From positions 186,001 to 250,000 of the forward strand of contig BDSL01000014.1 in assembly GCA_003116995.1 (NCBI GenBank): DNA of 64,000 nt, given 5' to 3'. The notes beneath the pieces are model-generated. The model saw only the letters and a list, made by a program, of their open reading frames with translations, was not told the DNA's origin and did not search any database. Positions 11,901 to 24,323 of the stretch are shown here, piece by piece. How positions within the stretch are numbered: position 1 is the stretch's first letter; every line of letters starts with the position of its first letter. Position numbers and translations under genes: made by a program. The stretch comes from Yamagishiella unicocca. Lineage: Eukaryota > Chlorophyta > Chlorophyceae > Chlamydomonadales > Volvocaceae.

Positions 11901-14900
11901 TCCTTCCAGTCAGACAGGTTGGCTTGTACGCCAGGGTTTGTCGGTTCGCAGGGTATATATCTGCAGAAGATTCATGTCAAGTGCCGACACGTGTGACGTG
12001 CCAGCTAGGCTGAGCCATCCCAACACCATCCACCAGCCAGTAGCATGATCCCATTATTGCTCACATGAAACCTGACGAATATTGCACAACCTCGCCTCCT
12101 CTGATAGTGACCTTACAACCCCCCCCGTCGGACCCCCAGGTCTCTGTCCACCTCTGCCTTGTTTCTACATCAAGTCACCCTGCTTGTTCCTCAAGCGGAG
12201 ATCCGGCTGCTGCTGCGGCTGCTGCGCCAGGCCTCCGTCCTGCCGCCGCCGTCGAAGGAGGCGTCAGGCCAGACGAAGGGGCGGCGGCTGATGAGGGATA
12301 CGCACGGAGGGGTTCGGCAGCTGCGTGGCAGCAGGCGGCTCAGGCAAGCAGTGGATGGGATGCTGGCGACTGGCGGGGAGTCGGCGGAGGGCGCGAGTGA
12401 GAGCGGCAGCGGCGGGGCTGCGGCGGCGTGCGCGTACGGGGAGCTGTTGTCGTACGCTGCCAGCAGCCGGGTGAGTAATCGACATCGACCATCTCTGTGA
12501 GGCCCGCCCTAAAAATGCTAAGGAATATCGCTACCTAAATTCAGGCCCTGCATGGTGCACGGATGGGGCGGGAGGAAGAAGTGTCATGTATGGCGGCTCT
12601 CCATGCCACATCCCAGCTAGAGGGCCACAGCTGCTCCTTGTCATCGTCAGGGTCGCTTGATTGTGTACGCGTCGCTCTTGAAAAGCAATGGCCACGCGCA
12701 CGGCACGTCGGCAGAGAACTTAAACAACGGCATCACCGGTATTGTCTTGTTAGCTTGCCGCCTTATTTTCTCCTGTTGCGCGCTCATCTGCAGCTCGGTC
12801 CATCCATAGGACGCGATCTATTATCAGCGCGCACATGTGGCTATATCCCGTGCATATGGACCAAACCACCAAGTCCACTCGGCAAGCCCCAGTGCTGCCA
12901 AGCGCTACTGGCTGAAGGGCACGCACTGTGTCAATGATCAAACACCGAAAGGCAGTATTTTTTATAGTATACAAATAGCCATACAGGTAATGGCGGACAA
13001 GTGCCGACTACTGAGACGGCCGTCCACTTGCTCAGCAGCTGGAGCATGCAGCAGCAGCAGGGCAGGGCCCCCAAACCCCAATATTGCTTGCACACGCACC
13101 TTCCGTACACATTGGTTCTCAGCCTCCTACCGCGCATCAATCCTCTCATTGTCGGGTCCGGAAGAAAGCACGCAACAAGTCACCATCTTACCGCTGCAGG
13201 CGCACTGCCGTACATACGTGGAATCACCAGTGCACGCATGGGCTATCTAGCTCGCCCATCGCTGATCACTCCTGCGCTTAATGTGTCCGGCATTGCTGCA
13301 GGCTCATCGGCAGATAAGCCGACTACCTTACCAGGCAAACAAGACCCCTTCCATTCCGTTGCCTTGCCGCCGCATCTGCGTGTGTGCGGACCCCAGGTTG
13401 CGAGCTACACCAACGACACCATCATTTTCCACGAAGTCCGCCTCTTCGGGTGGAGAGGCACCAACATAAACATCACCAGTCGCCTGCCCGAGAAGCTTCC
13501 TTCGTACCGCATGGTGTCCAGCGCGGAGCTAGGTGGGCAGTTGGTCGTTGGGGCGCGGAGGGGATCACAAACGACAATAACGGCTGATGCGGAACCTGGT
13601 AGAGCCACGGAAGGCCGATGGGCACGCACGCATGCGCAGTAGTTACAACAATGGTGCGCGCAAACGATAAACCGCGCGGAGCCGACCAGCTACGCCCACA
13701 GCTGTCAACCGCTTCGCTCCTGTCCACCGACCGTCGGTATGGACTGGTCCGAGTCTCCGAGTGTGGTCGCGCGGCGGCGCAGCTAGCCGCGTACGTGCGC
13801 CAGATACGGTATTCCTTTCTTAACAATTATTATAAAGCTCCTATGGGGCGCAAACACCAACCTGCTCTGAGATAGAAACACGCAATCCGTCCAGCGGTAA
13901 ACTATACGTACGCTTGCGAATGCATATAGGCTTCGTTAATCTTCCGTGCAGTTTGGCGGCTAACTAACAAACCGCGAACCGGCCGCCACCATGGTCGTTG
14001 GTCGACTGGTGACAACAATGATGACATGCGTCCTGGTTGCTACTGTCGTGCGAAGCACCTACCCCACCCTCCGCATTGAAACCGGCTGCCAAGGGCTCTT
14101 GCCTAGCCTGATCCAGCTTGCTATGCTCCCACGCATTATGCAATCGACAAGAATCTGAATAAGGCACTTCCGGATTTGGCCTTACGTTCCGTTCATAGGA
14201 ATCACGTTACGGTCTCTCTTATTAGTGCACGTGAGCATTGCCGTGTGCCGCTGTCCCGCACGATTGAACCAGTAGTCTGCTAGGCCTCCGTGCGCGTGTG
14301 CGTGCACATGAAGAGTGTGGACGTCCACGTGGAGCACACAGCTACTCGTTCGTCCCGCATACATCCGCGCGCGGAGCCTTGGAGTCAGTCCTGAAATTAG
14401 TTCAAAAGCCCTGGGGTTAGCTATAACGTTCTGGAGTCAGTCCTAATTCTCCTAAAGTTTTGTAGTCCTGGGATCCTGCTACCAGCAAGCACCCTTCACA
14501 ACCTGCACCCGTCACCCGCCCACATCGTCTTTTAGGCGCGGGGCTGGAGGCAGCCTGCCCGCCGCCACCCTCCCCTCCGCCTGCACTGCCTGGGCCCCCA
14601 TCTCCTCTCGCAACAGCGGTTGCGGCCCCGGAGGAGGGTCAAACAAGTCCCGTGCCTGGCGACGATGGTGGCGGCAGCACGGCCGGCCATGCTTGGGTGG
14701 TACCCGTCGCGGTGTCGGTGTCGGTGGTAGGGGGCATGACGGTCTTGTGCGTGGTATTGGCACTGGTTTGGGTTCGGCGCGACAAGAGGCGGCGCGAGCA
14801 AGGTAAAGACTCGCTTCGTGCTGGAACTTACAACCCCACCTTTGGCGGCAACCCCAGCGCAACGGATAGCAAAGTCGACATCCGGGTTTTTGCCGGCGCC

Positions 14901-17900
14901 GGCGGCCTCATAAGCGGCACGACCGAGAAGGCAGGCTCAGCAGTGAATGTGATGTCCCAAGGTCAGGAGGCGGCCTCAGCCGTGACATACAAGACCAACT
15001 ATGAGGGCAGCGACAATAGCAGTCCATGCACGAAGAGCGGCAGCCAGACACGCCTGTCTCCGACAACGGACACGCCGGGTGGCTGCCGGGGGGGCAGTGG
15101 ATCGGAGTTGCTAGCCACGCAGGACATCCTGGGGGGCTTCGACGAATGGATGAGGCACCGACAAGACAAGGCGATGTGCAGCGTGACAACGGTTCAGGAC
15201 ACTGACGATGACCGCAGCGGAGCCGCTAGCGGAGCCACTGGCGGTGGGTTGGGAGGGCGGCGCGCCGTTGGTGCGGGGCTAGCTGCTGTGTGGCAGGAAG
15301 GGCACGGGGAGCCCCAGCCGGCACCGCCAACGTGGCCACTCGTTTCCTGCGGTTACCGTGTTACAACGGCAGGGATGCTGGCAGAGCGAAAGCTAGCCGT
15401 GCAGGTTGACTTCGCGGCACCATGCGCACGTGTTCTTGATGTGCGCCCAGGGTTCTCCCGCGCACGCACCCCACGCGGAACCCACTCATTCGTGCCTTCC
15501 TACTAGGTGCCCGTGCGCCCATGTGTGCACGTACGCCACGCCCAAGATTTACTCCAACTCGGGAACGTTTTGGCATTTGTGCTGATTCGTGCTTGTTACC
15601 GGAGCCGTGCGGTGATGCGATGTGATGACGGCCGAGAGCTTGCCGTTTTGAGCGTCATCTGGGGAAACCATTTTTTTCTGCTGACAGTGCACCGGATTGC
15701 TTGCGAAACCTATGCCGAGGCAGGAGCCGTTAGACGTCACGGGAGCATACTTGTGGTTCCTGACGTTCCAGCCGCTATGTTTGTTTTGGCCTTGGAGTCG
15801 GCGGACAGCAACTGCTCCCTCGAACATGAAGATGCGATATGCTCTCATCCATCTCCCACATACATCCCAACTCGCCAAGCTGTCTACTCCTTGTGGCCTC
15901 TCCGCCCGCCACACCTCATCGCGTCGTCACAGGGAACAAAGCCGTGTCTATTTCGGTCCGGCTCGCTTCGCGGCGACCAAACCTTGCAAACGCAATCAAC
16001 AATGTCCAGGCTCTCCTCGCTAAGGAAGAGGACCATAACGAAGCGCAGCTGCTCTCCGTACTCGGACGCGGGTCCTGCGGCGTCGTGTACCATGGTAAGC
16101 GCACGTGTGGTTGTAGCAGCTTGCAGCTGGTAGTTGCAGCTGGTGGTTGTAGGGCTGGGTGCGGAGGGGTTCGTTGGGGGCTGGCTGCGGGGTGCAAGGA
16201 AAAACCGTGGGCTGGTGGTTGGCTGGGAGTGTGCTGTCGGCTGTCACGTGCTGTCGGGGCGGGATTCCATGGCTGTGGATGTGCTGTCGGCTGTCACGTG
16301 CTGTCGGCGCGGGATTCCATGGCTGTGGGTTTGCGGATGGAGTCCATCCCACTCAACTTCCCCGGCATCTAATAGGATCTACTGTTTTTACGCTTGGTTG
16401 CCTTATCAAGACCGCCACCTAGATAGTAAGCTCGTTTACGCGAAGTTGAGAGCCGGTTAGTACCATCGTAGGAAGGGCCGCAAAGCTGAGGGGACCTGCT
16501 GATAAGCCCCTGTCGGAAATCAATTCGGCGGCGGTTGATGTTGGCCTTGAAAGCAAGCGGGTGGTAATGACAGTAGTCTGGATGCCGCGCAGCAGCCGCT
16601 GGGAAAAAACCAAGCGACGGTCAAAGCGATTGCAATTTGGCAGAGAGGCCATGTCCATGCTGCGTTAGATCTGTTGCCAAAACGTTGATCGCCCCTACCT
16701 CCTATCTGCCACGGTGGCGCGCGGCGCGCATCCCCCCTCCGCCGCGGGCCTCTACTTGCGAAGGCGTGTGGCACGGAATGCATGTGGCCGTCAAGACGCT
16801 GGTGGTGCACGACGCGCTGCTGGGCGAGGAGGGTCGCCGCCGCCAGCGAGCCATCTTGGAGGCCGCCATCTCCTCCTCCCTGGACCACCCTTGCGTAGTC
16901 AGGTGGGGCTGGCAAGCAAGACGCGTGTCTATCTGAGGTTTTCCTTTTCCCGCGTACACGATGAATTCGTCTACCTTACATGCCTGATGTGTTAGCTTGG
17001 TTTCGTGCACGGCAGCCTGCGTGCATCGAAACAACTAACACCTATATTAGTATATTTGAAACCCCCGGTGCAACTTCCTGCTGTGCGGAAGCCAGACGCC
17101 GGCAAATCATCGCCTGGAATTCGCTTCGGACGCCCGCAGTTCCTGTAAACGATCAGTGCCTGCTGTAAGGAAAGCAACTGCACGTCGGGTCGCCTAAGTA
17201 CCTCCCTGCCAGTGGCTGAGCCTTCCTCCTCGCAACCACTTTCCTTGGCCCCTGACCAGAACATATGCTTTCGAGGTGAAACAGCTGAACGAAATGCAGC
17301 CGGCAGCCCTCCCGGCCGACAACGAGCACGGCGGCGCCGCAGCGGGCGGCACCGAGGTGGTGGGAGGCGATGAGGTGCACCAGCTGTGCATCATTCAGGA
17401 GCTATGCACGGGGGGCACCCTGAAGGAGCTGCTCGGTAGGTTGGGTCACACCTTAACATGCGCGGGGGTCATGTCATCACTTGGTTCATAACGGTCGGCT
17501 TTGGATCATCAATACAGCACCTTCAGCCCGTATGTGAAGTGGGAGCGAGAGCGAGCTTAGGAAGGAAGGAGGAAATCGCTTACTGCAGAGTGTCTGGATA
17601 TGGCTCGACTTAGCGCCCGAGTGGCTTTGGGCGCGTGTGAATGCGGCCCCGAAAGCATCACCAGCGGGGCCGTACCGCAAGCAGCTGTCTTGGGCGGAGG
17701 CCCTTCCTAATGTTAACTATGCAACCTGCACGCTGCTCCGCCTTAGCTGCTGCCGCCGCCACCGGCTGCGCCACCCCTGGCTGGCTGACGTGGCCACCGC
17801 AGATTCACGGCTGCTCCGTGGCGGCATCGCTGCCGGAGCAACCGCGGCCCTGGCGGTGCTGTCCCTCGCTGTGGACGTAGCTGCCGGCATGCATCACATC

Positions 17901-18994
17901 CACTCCCGCAACATTGTTCACGGTGACCTCAAGCCAGCCAACGTGCTGTTGGCTCCGACGCCGGATGCCTCCAACCCTGCCGCCACCTCAAGTGAGGAGG
18001 CGGCGACGGCCGCCAGTGGTGACAGCGAGAGCAGCGGCCAGGAGCCTCCCAGGGCCGCTGACGGAACGGCGGCAGAAGGAGCCGCCCGGGCGGCCCTGTC
18101 GGGACGCCGCTGGTTGGCACGTGCTATCGCCAAGGTGTCTGATTTCGGACTGAGCGTCCGGCTGAGCGGCGCCAGTCAGACGCATGCGTCCGGCAACTTC
18201 GCGGTGAGTGGCAGCAGCCGCTTCTTTCCGTTCGTTCCGGAGGTGCTAGCTAGTGGTGTTTGGCATAACGAGAGGTCGACACTGGACGCTGCTAGCTACG
18301 TTGCCAGGCCTATCTATTACTCGACACGGCAGCTTCGGGGTCAGTCTTTCCGCGATTTCGTTCGTTGGGTAGCAGGGATTGAAATTGCGGCAGCATTTGT
18401 GGCACCTTTGGTAAAGCGCGAAAAAGCTGCTGTCGTACTGCCTTTCGAGCAGAAGGGGCCGGAGCGGTGCATATCGAGCTGCTGGCAGTTTGGGGCACGA
18501 TCCGTCGAGCTGAATGCGCGGGACACCCGGCGGTCGCTTACTCCGCCGGCTATAATATCCGAATTGTTACATCGCAGGGTACGCCGTACTACATCGCCCC
18601 GGAGGTGATGCACCATGGCCGGCTGGGCAGGGGCGCGGACACGTGGTCGTACGGCATTATGCTCACGGAGCTGCTGGCGGGGCGGGGTGTTTCGGAGCTG
18701 CTGGAGGCCCACGCCGGGCAGCTGGCAGCGATGCTGGCGGCTTCGGAGGGGCGCAACGACGTGGGCGCGGGCGTGCGAAGCTCAGCAGGCTCCACAGACG
18801 CTATGGGCCCCATTGCGCCGATGTGCGTCGAGCTGCTGCCGAGCGACTGCCCCGAGCCGCTGCGTGGCCTGGTGGTCGGGTGCCTCGCTCCAGAACCAAG
18901 CAACAGGCCGTCCTTTGAGCAGGTTTGTGAGGAAGGGCGCACCTGGGTCAGAGCAGTGGACAAACGAGGGTACCTACCAGGGCACAGGGCATGA
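5994..18994 (+). CDS. Receptor-like TKL protein kinase with large secreted ectodomain
   Basis: A single-pass membrane kinase of more than 1,700 residues. Exons: 5994-6294, 6509-6728, 7382-7697, 8145-8207, 8779-8972, 10110-10395, 10597-10875, 11127-11917, 12140-12470, from 12545 (donor unresolved), from 13200 (or 13302) to 13532, 14536-15243 (or to 14802), 15933-16094, 16764-16902, 17260-17435, 17803-18203 and 18578-18994 (TGA). Phases agree at every junction except the unresolved one. ATG 5994 opens a signal peptide (RILPLFIALPFLNVGAVV). The ectodomain has blocks such as LHLYDVSLVGLPYRSL and a glycine-rich PGGGGF repeat (about 11580-11780). A hydrophobic TM segment (14697-14774) precedes basic VRRDKRRRE. 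The kinase shows the glycine loop GRGSCGVVYHG, lysine in HVAVKTL, catalytic HGDLKPANVLL, SDFGLSV and GTPYYIAPEV. The ligand is unknown. Such ectodomain-TM-TKL kinases are typical of volvocine algae. Confidence 0.85.
8956..9059 (+). repeat. 40-bp tandem repeat carrying a splice donor and TGTAA
   Basis: The unit begins GGACGGTTGCGAGTAAGTGA at 8961, 9001 and 9041: two complete copies and a partial third. The first copy contains the end of a receptor kinase exon and its GTAAGT donor; the later copies repeat that boundary inside the intron. Complete units also contain TGTAA. Confidence 0.95.
11580..11780 (+). repeat. Glycine-rich PGGGGF coding repeat in kinase ectodomain
   Basis: The DNA repeats a roughly 24-30 bp unit encoding GGGF followed by N/V/F-P-G, about seven times, inside exon 11127-11917. 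It probably forms a flexible extracellular spacer. The opposite strand is also open here because of the biased composition, but does not look like protein. Confidence 0.85.
16230..16332 (+). repeat. 52-bp tandem duplication in a kinase intron
   Basis: Two nearly identical copies starting GTGCTGTCGGCTGTCACGTG lie side by side in the intron between the glycine-loop exon and the lysine exon. Confidence 0.9.
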
Positions 18995-21900
18995 GGCACG
19001 GGGACAAGCGGCATCGGGAGCCACCACTGAGTGGTATTGCAAGCGAGGTACCGGTGGTGTTTGTTTCAGTTTGTTTTCTCCGGAGGGCATACACGCAACA
19101 TGACTCGCGGTTGTGGGTCTTGGCACAGTTGGGACCTGGCAGCGCCTCTCGGGGTGTGATCCATGACGCCACACCTAGGCCTTTCCTGTAGCCAGCGAGT
19201 GGCGTGCATGCGTGCCAACTCCAAACACGACCATGGCGGCCACGCTCGGGTTGGTGTACACATCATGCCTCAGCGTTGCTCCCCTACCCTGAGGCCAGGG
19301 CCTCGCCTTGCATAATCGTTGCCATTATCGTCCGATGTACGACCCATGCTGCTGCCCGCTTGCGTTGCAGATCCTTGGAGTGCTCGCGGCAGTCATCCAT
19401 ACCGTTTCTACGTTCACTACCTAACACGTCTTCAAGGACACAAGGCTTCGATTGCTTAAGCCTGATTGAGCAGTTTGCCCCGACTGGGCCATTCGCCACA
19501 ACTGAGCCATCTGCCTGCTTGTCATGGATTAGATTAGATTAGATTACGTTACATGTCGTACTGGCTCGCGCAATTCGCATGTGTCCTCCCATAACGGACT
19601 TCCGTCAAAGGGCGCACATATACTTGATACCAGCAAGTCGAATTTATCCCCATAGTGACTCTGTTCGCGCTCTCTGAATCTGAGCCAGCTTGTCATGGCA
19701 GTTGTGGCGCCGTACCCGCTAGTGTGAGTGTTAGGTCACACGCCTAATCCATTGATCGTTGGGGCGCCCGCTAGCGACCTGGTAGGGCTGTCGTTGGATT
19801 TGGACTGCATTTTTTTAGTATTGAGCTGCCTTGGGGCTCTCACTGTGTGCGCGTAATACAGAACATTGCCACGTGCCGACCGTAACCATGCAAATCACAT
19901 ATTGTGCGGCTGTAGCTAGCAACGGAGGCTGTGCATCTCCCATGCAACCGTCCCAGGCTCTGCCCGCTTCGGAACGAGCCAATCGACCCCACCCTTTCAC
20001 CCGACATCCCAGGAGGCACAGGGCTCAGCTTTTTTTACCAATTTAGTACTCGGATCCGGCACATCAACTGGCAAACCTGAAGTCCACGTAGCCCCCCCAT
20101 GTCACCGCGGTTTCCCAAACGGCACGGCGGCGCGGTTCCAGACACGGGACGGTCCAGGACGTTCGCTGCTGGCATCTCACGCCGCTACGGCAACAACGGT
20201 CGTTATCCGGGCAGGGCGCCGGACTGCACCGCAACTCGCCGCGCCGCGCCCAATTCCGCCCACCCGTTTCTCCGTCATACGCGTTGCACGTCACCGCGCT
20301 TTTGCTCATCCTTTTTTTTCTTTTCTTTTCCACAGCTCCGACAGGCCGCCTCCACAGGTTTGCCGGTAGTCAGTTCCAGTGCTCCAGCATGCGCCCACAA
20401 AATTGTTGTCCGACGACCATGCGCCAACTATCATGTCCCGTTGCGTAAAACGGTTTTTACACCATCCCCCCCATGCCACTAACCAGCTTCGGGGTCGGAC
20501 CCAGAAAGTGGTGTTCGCGACTGCCAAATCAATGGGACGGTTCAGCTGTGTGCTGAGGCATTGCTGATGTAGCGTGGGACCCTCGTGGGATGACCATGGG
20601 GTGCCATACCTCAAACGTTGTCACCCGGCCCTGCCCGGCACGGCCCGGCCAGCCCAAGGGGAGGACCTGCGAAATGAGTTATCCCGCCTTCACCTGTATT
20701 CCACATGGAAAGGATACCAAACGAGGGATGACCATACCTCCAGGACATTGGCACTAGTCCAAATCACCGCAGGGGTTTCCGTTGAGGCTTGTGCATTAAC
20801 TCACGAAAAATCGCTTACAAGGCATGAACAGGCATCGGGATGACGTTTCGATTCCCATCGGTGCGGTAGAGTGGGTTTGATCACGGTACCACCGAGTTCA
20901 ATGTCTGGCTTTGAATGCGGACACGTCTCGTTCGTATTCATCCCCTTGCCATACTTAAGATAATGCAGGATTTTCTAAGTGGTCCATCTTCTATGGACTG
21001 TACTGCCATCGTCAGCGTTTTACCAAAGTTAATAATATATAAGTTATGTGACCTAACATGTAAACTTCTAATTGCAGTGATTTCAAGCCCAGGCGAACCC
21101 AGGACAAGAAGAGTGACCCATTCCGGACGTCTCCCGTCCCCATATCTTTCTCTGCGACCAGTTTGTTGTCGCAGGGAAAGCGTTTAATACAAGCTATGCC
21201 TTGATCCCTTTCTTGTACTGGCAACCGCTTTTCACATTCTTCGCCCCTTTTACGCTGTACCCGTACCTGGTATGGGTCTTTCATAGAGGTATCGGCATGG
21301 GCACCTCCCGCTTATCCTGATCTCGAACGCTGTTATTGTTGATACCGGTAGTCAGATTCATTTCTTAAAGTTTCAATGTCCGCAAGCCCGGGCTATCCCT
21401 TAATAATAAGATGATACAGGACTTGTTATTATACTAATTATACTTATTTTAAGCATTGAAACCTTTTCGGCGTTTCCTGAAGTTCTCGTGCAGTACACGG
21501 CAATACAGCTCGCAGCGTCGCAGGCTTGAAAGCGAAGATTGTGCCACTGCCGGAATACCAATTCAGAGACAAATGTGATTATACAGACACCATATTCATA
21601 AATTGTGGTTAGATGTCATCAAGCCCGGGCGAACGTACTGCTGAGAGGGTTCGCACATACATACCGTTCCCAAGTCGCTAAGCCGGCGACAGTGGTACCT
21701 TTCTAACGGATCTGCGCTAAAGCTACAGCCGACTAGAGGCGCCCTAGACGACATCTGAGTTCAAACACAGCGCCTGAGATCTGCCTGCCAGCGGAACGGC
21801 CGACAGGCAGGTCCGCTCCGCGGAGCACTGGGACCGTGCGTTCCATAAATTGAGCAACGTTGTGACTACCCAGAAATCTGCGCTGGCATTAGGGTACACT

Positions 21901-22169
21901 GACAACCCGTACTGCGGTCTTTTTGCCGACCGTCATGCCGCTTTTGACTCCGCTTACGCCTCCTTTCGGGGCGCGCTAGTCACCGGCGGCAGCATCTTCG
22001 CTCTTGCTGCAAGCCTCGCTTCGGCACCGCTGGTCTGAGCCTATCAACCCCCACACCAGCAGCGGGCGGCGCTGGCCAAGGCGATCCGCAAGGCGGCCAG
22101 GCCCCATTGCGTGCGGTCCCTGCGACAGCAAAGACGCAGTCGGAGCTGCCGAAGTGGCACCAGCGATGG
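18995..22169. other. Intergenic region with an AT-rich island
   Basis: No convincing gene. A GATTA microsatellite is at about 19526-19545. From about 20900 to 21850 the base composition turns AT-rich with no exon-like frames. An open frame at 21850-22038 has no ATG and no compatible splice partner. The motif CAAGCCCGGG recurs at about 21380 and 21620, with a variant near 21088. Confidence 0.45.
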
Positions 22170-24047
22170 ATGGAGAGGCCACAGGAATGTCCTCCTTGTG
22201 TGGCCGCCATCGGTTGGCTGGTTACCATGCCTGCCACCAGAGAGTCCAGGCGCTCCCGCAGTACCGTCGGGAGCTTTGGAAGTAACTGCAGCTCCTGGAC
22301 GTGGCCGCATGCTCCCGTCACGGACTCCGACGCTGCTGCAACGGACATCAGGGCGGCTCCGTTTGCTGCCGTACCGCTTTTGCGTCCCCATCGATGGTCC
22401 GCAGAGGACTTGGAGGAGGCGGAGGAGGAGGAAAAGAAGGACGTCTTGTGCCCTCTCCGCCACCGTTGCAACATGAAGCGAGGCTATCATGAAGCAGTCC
22501 TGCTTCGTCCCGAGTCGTCCGCGCCCGTTGCTGCCACCAGGACGCTGGATGACTGGAACCGACTCCCCTCTGGAACGACAGCCAACAGCAAAGCAGGAGG
22601 CCCATACCATGGCGCGTCACCTGCACTATATCGCGGGCACCTCGGCAACCGGTACGACTGGGCGGCGATGGCGGAGACGGCGGAGGCGGTTACAAAACGG
22701 CCTCGCCACGACACAACCGCTGTTGTTGGGCTGCAGCCGGTGGCGTCGGGGGGCCCAACGCCACGGTCGCCTGACATCTCAGCTGCCTGGACTCTGCAAC
22801 TCGAAGATGGGCCGGAGGCGGACGCATTGACGGCCAGCGCGCATCGGGTGCAAGTCAGAGCTTCCCCGGGCATGATGACAATACAGCAGAGACTGTACCG
22901 CACGCTGGTGAGCACCTCAGCGGGGACTAGGGGCTTGTGCTGCACAGGCATTATGCTGCGCCGTAATACAGCAAGACTCATGGTACAGAGCCGGTAAGGG
23001 GATCAGCGCTTTCGCGTGGTCGTACACCAGGAAGCCGTAATGTACGGCCTTTCGCGGCCTGTTGTCCTTATTTTGCGGCAATTTGCGTGGCACTCCGCAG
23101 TTGCAGGGACGGGTATCGCCATGGATGTGGACGAGTGCTTCCTGACGCCCTCGCGTAGCCTCAGGCATCACCTCCATCCACTATGTTTGCTATCGGCTCG
23201 CATCGGCTCGCGAAGCCCTCGCTTGCACCTATCGGCTCGCGAAGCCCTCACTGGCTGTGCCGATAGACGTGAAATGACTGGGAATTGGGCCGTGTCAATG
23301 GACGTGCAAGGATTGGGAGTTGGCCTCCAATTCATATGCGCCACCAATCGAACGCGCGCAGAGTGGGGTCATGACTAGCGTCCCCTTCCCGCACGTGTTG
23401 CGTAGGTGGACCCTCTGATGGCGGCGCCTGGTCTAGCAGAAGCGGCGCCGTTGATCCTGGAGATGCCCCACGCCGGTTCCAACCGTGACGACAGGGGTAG
23501 CGCCACCCCAGGGCACCATCCCGCTCCAAAGCAGGCGGCGCGGCATCAAAGCCCTTCCTTGCCGAACCCATCAGCCCAGCCACACTCACAACACCAGCGG
23601 GCGGCTGGCGTCCTACACCACCTTGACCGGCCGCCGCCCAGCGCATGCCAGCCGGCCAACCCCAGCCCTGGACTTCGTCTCTTTCCTCCACAGCTGTTCG
23701 CCCATCCTGCACAGCAGCTGCAAGCTTCGACCTCGCGCTCCTTACCATCACTACTGCCACTGTCAGCCGCTGAACTGCAGGCGGTAGCCACGCCGTTGAT
23801 GGTCGACCGTGTTTTAGCGCCGATCGCGCGCCCTGGAGGCCTTGACACGTCGGCGCATGTTGCAGCCATCGATGGCGCCTGGGGAGGCCCTTACGGTGCT
23901 GCGGTGGCGCCCCAGCAGGCCCCAGCTGGCGATGCCCGGCAACTCTCCACCGTATCGCTGCGACCCGCCGGTCGGGAGGCGCTGCATGAAGCCCTAATAT
24001 TCCTTACGACGCAGTACTACATGGACAGAGGTTTGCCGACCAAATAA
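22170..24047 (+). CDS. Tentative two-exon gene, function unknown
   Basis: Two long frames join in phase 0: 22170-22907 (frame open further upstream; 22170 is the first suitable ATG) with donor GTGAGC, and 23406-24047 (acceptor CGTAG, stop TAA). This would give about 459 residues. No known domain is recognised. The first half has an acidic stretch (EDLEEAEEEEKKD) and the second half is rich in Pro, Gln, His and Ala and ends LIFLTTQYYMDRGLPTK. TGTAA follows at 24319, which favours this strand. Several frames are open here on both strands because of GC-rich composition, so the first exon in particular may be wrong. Confidence 0.35.
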
Positions 24048-24318
24048 ATCCAGCCATGTGGTATATTGGATAGGGCCGTGGTTTCACGCAATGGTTGGCG
24101 CAGGTTGGCGCAGGCGCCGTGCCTGACAAGTTACAATGAAGGGAATACTGAACGCATTAGGGATGTACTCTTGACAGCGCCTTTTTCGTGGGCGCGAAAC
24201 AGCGGCCAGCTTAGGAGTAAGCAGTAGACAGCGGCGCAAGTGACACGTTGCATATGAACTTTTAATGGTGGTGAAATTTTCTAACAGGGTCTAACGGGGT
24301 AGCTCCGCGGGTGGGGAT

Positions 24319-24323
24319 GTAAG
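24319..24323 (+). promoter_or_regulatory. TGTAA polyadenylation signal
   Basis: TGTAA lies 272 nt after the stop codon of the tentative 22170-24047 gene, a usual distance for green-algal 3' UTRs. Confidence 0.4.

Noticed and set aside
11328..12048. Long Ala/Thr-rich frames opposite and offset to the glycine-rich exon
   Set aside because: Produced by the GGC-rich repeat; only the PGGGGF frame connects in phase to both neighbouring exons.
17637..18608. 323-codon continuous open frame in the kinase region
   Set aside because: It reads through two predicted introns; only 17803-18203 in this frame matches kinase sequence, and the next kinase exon begins at 18578 in another frame.
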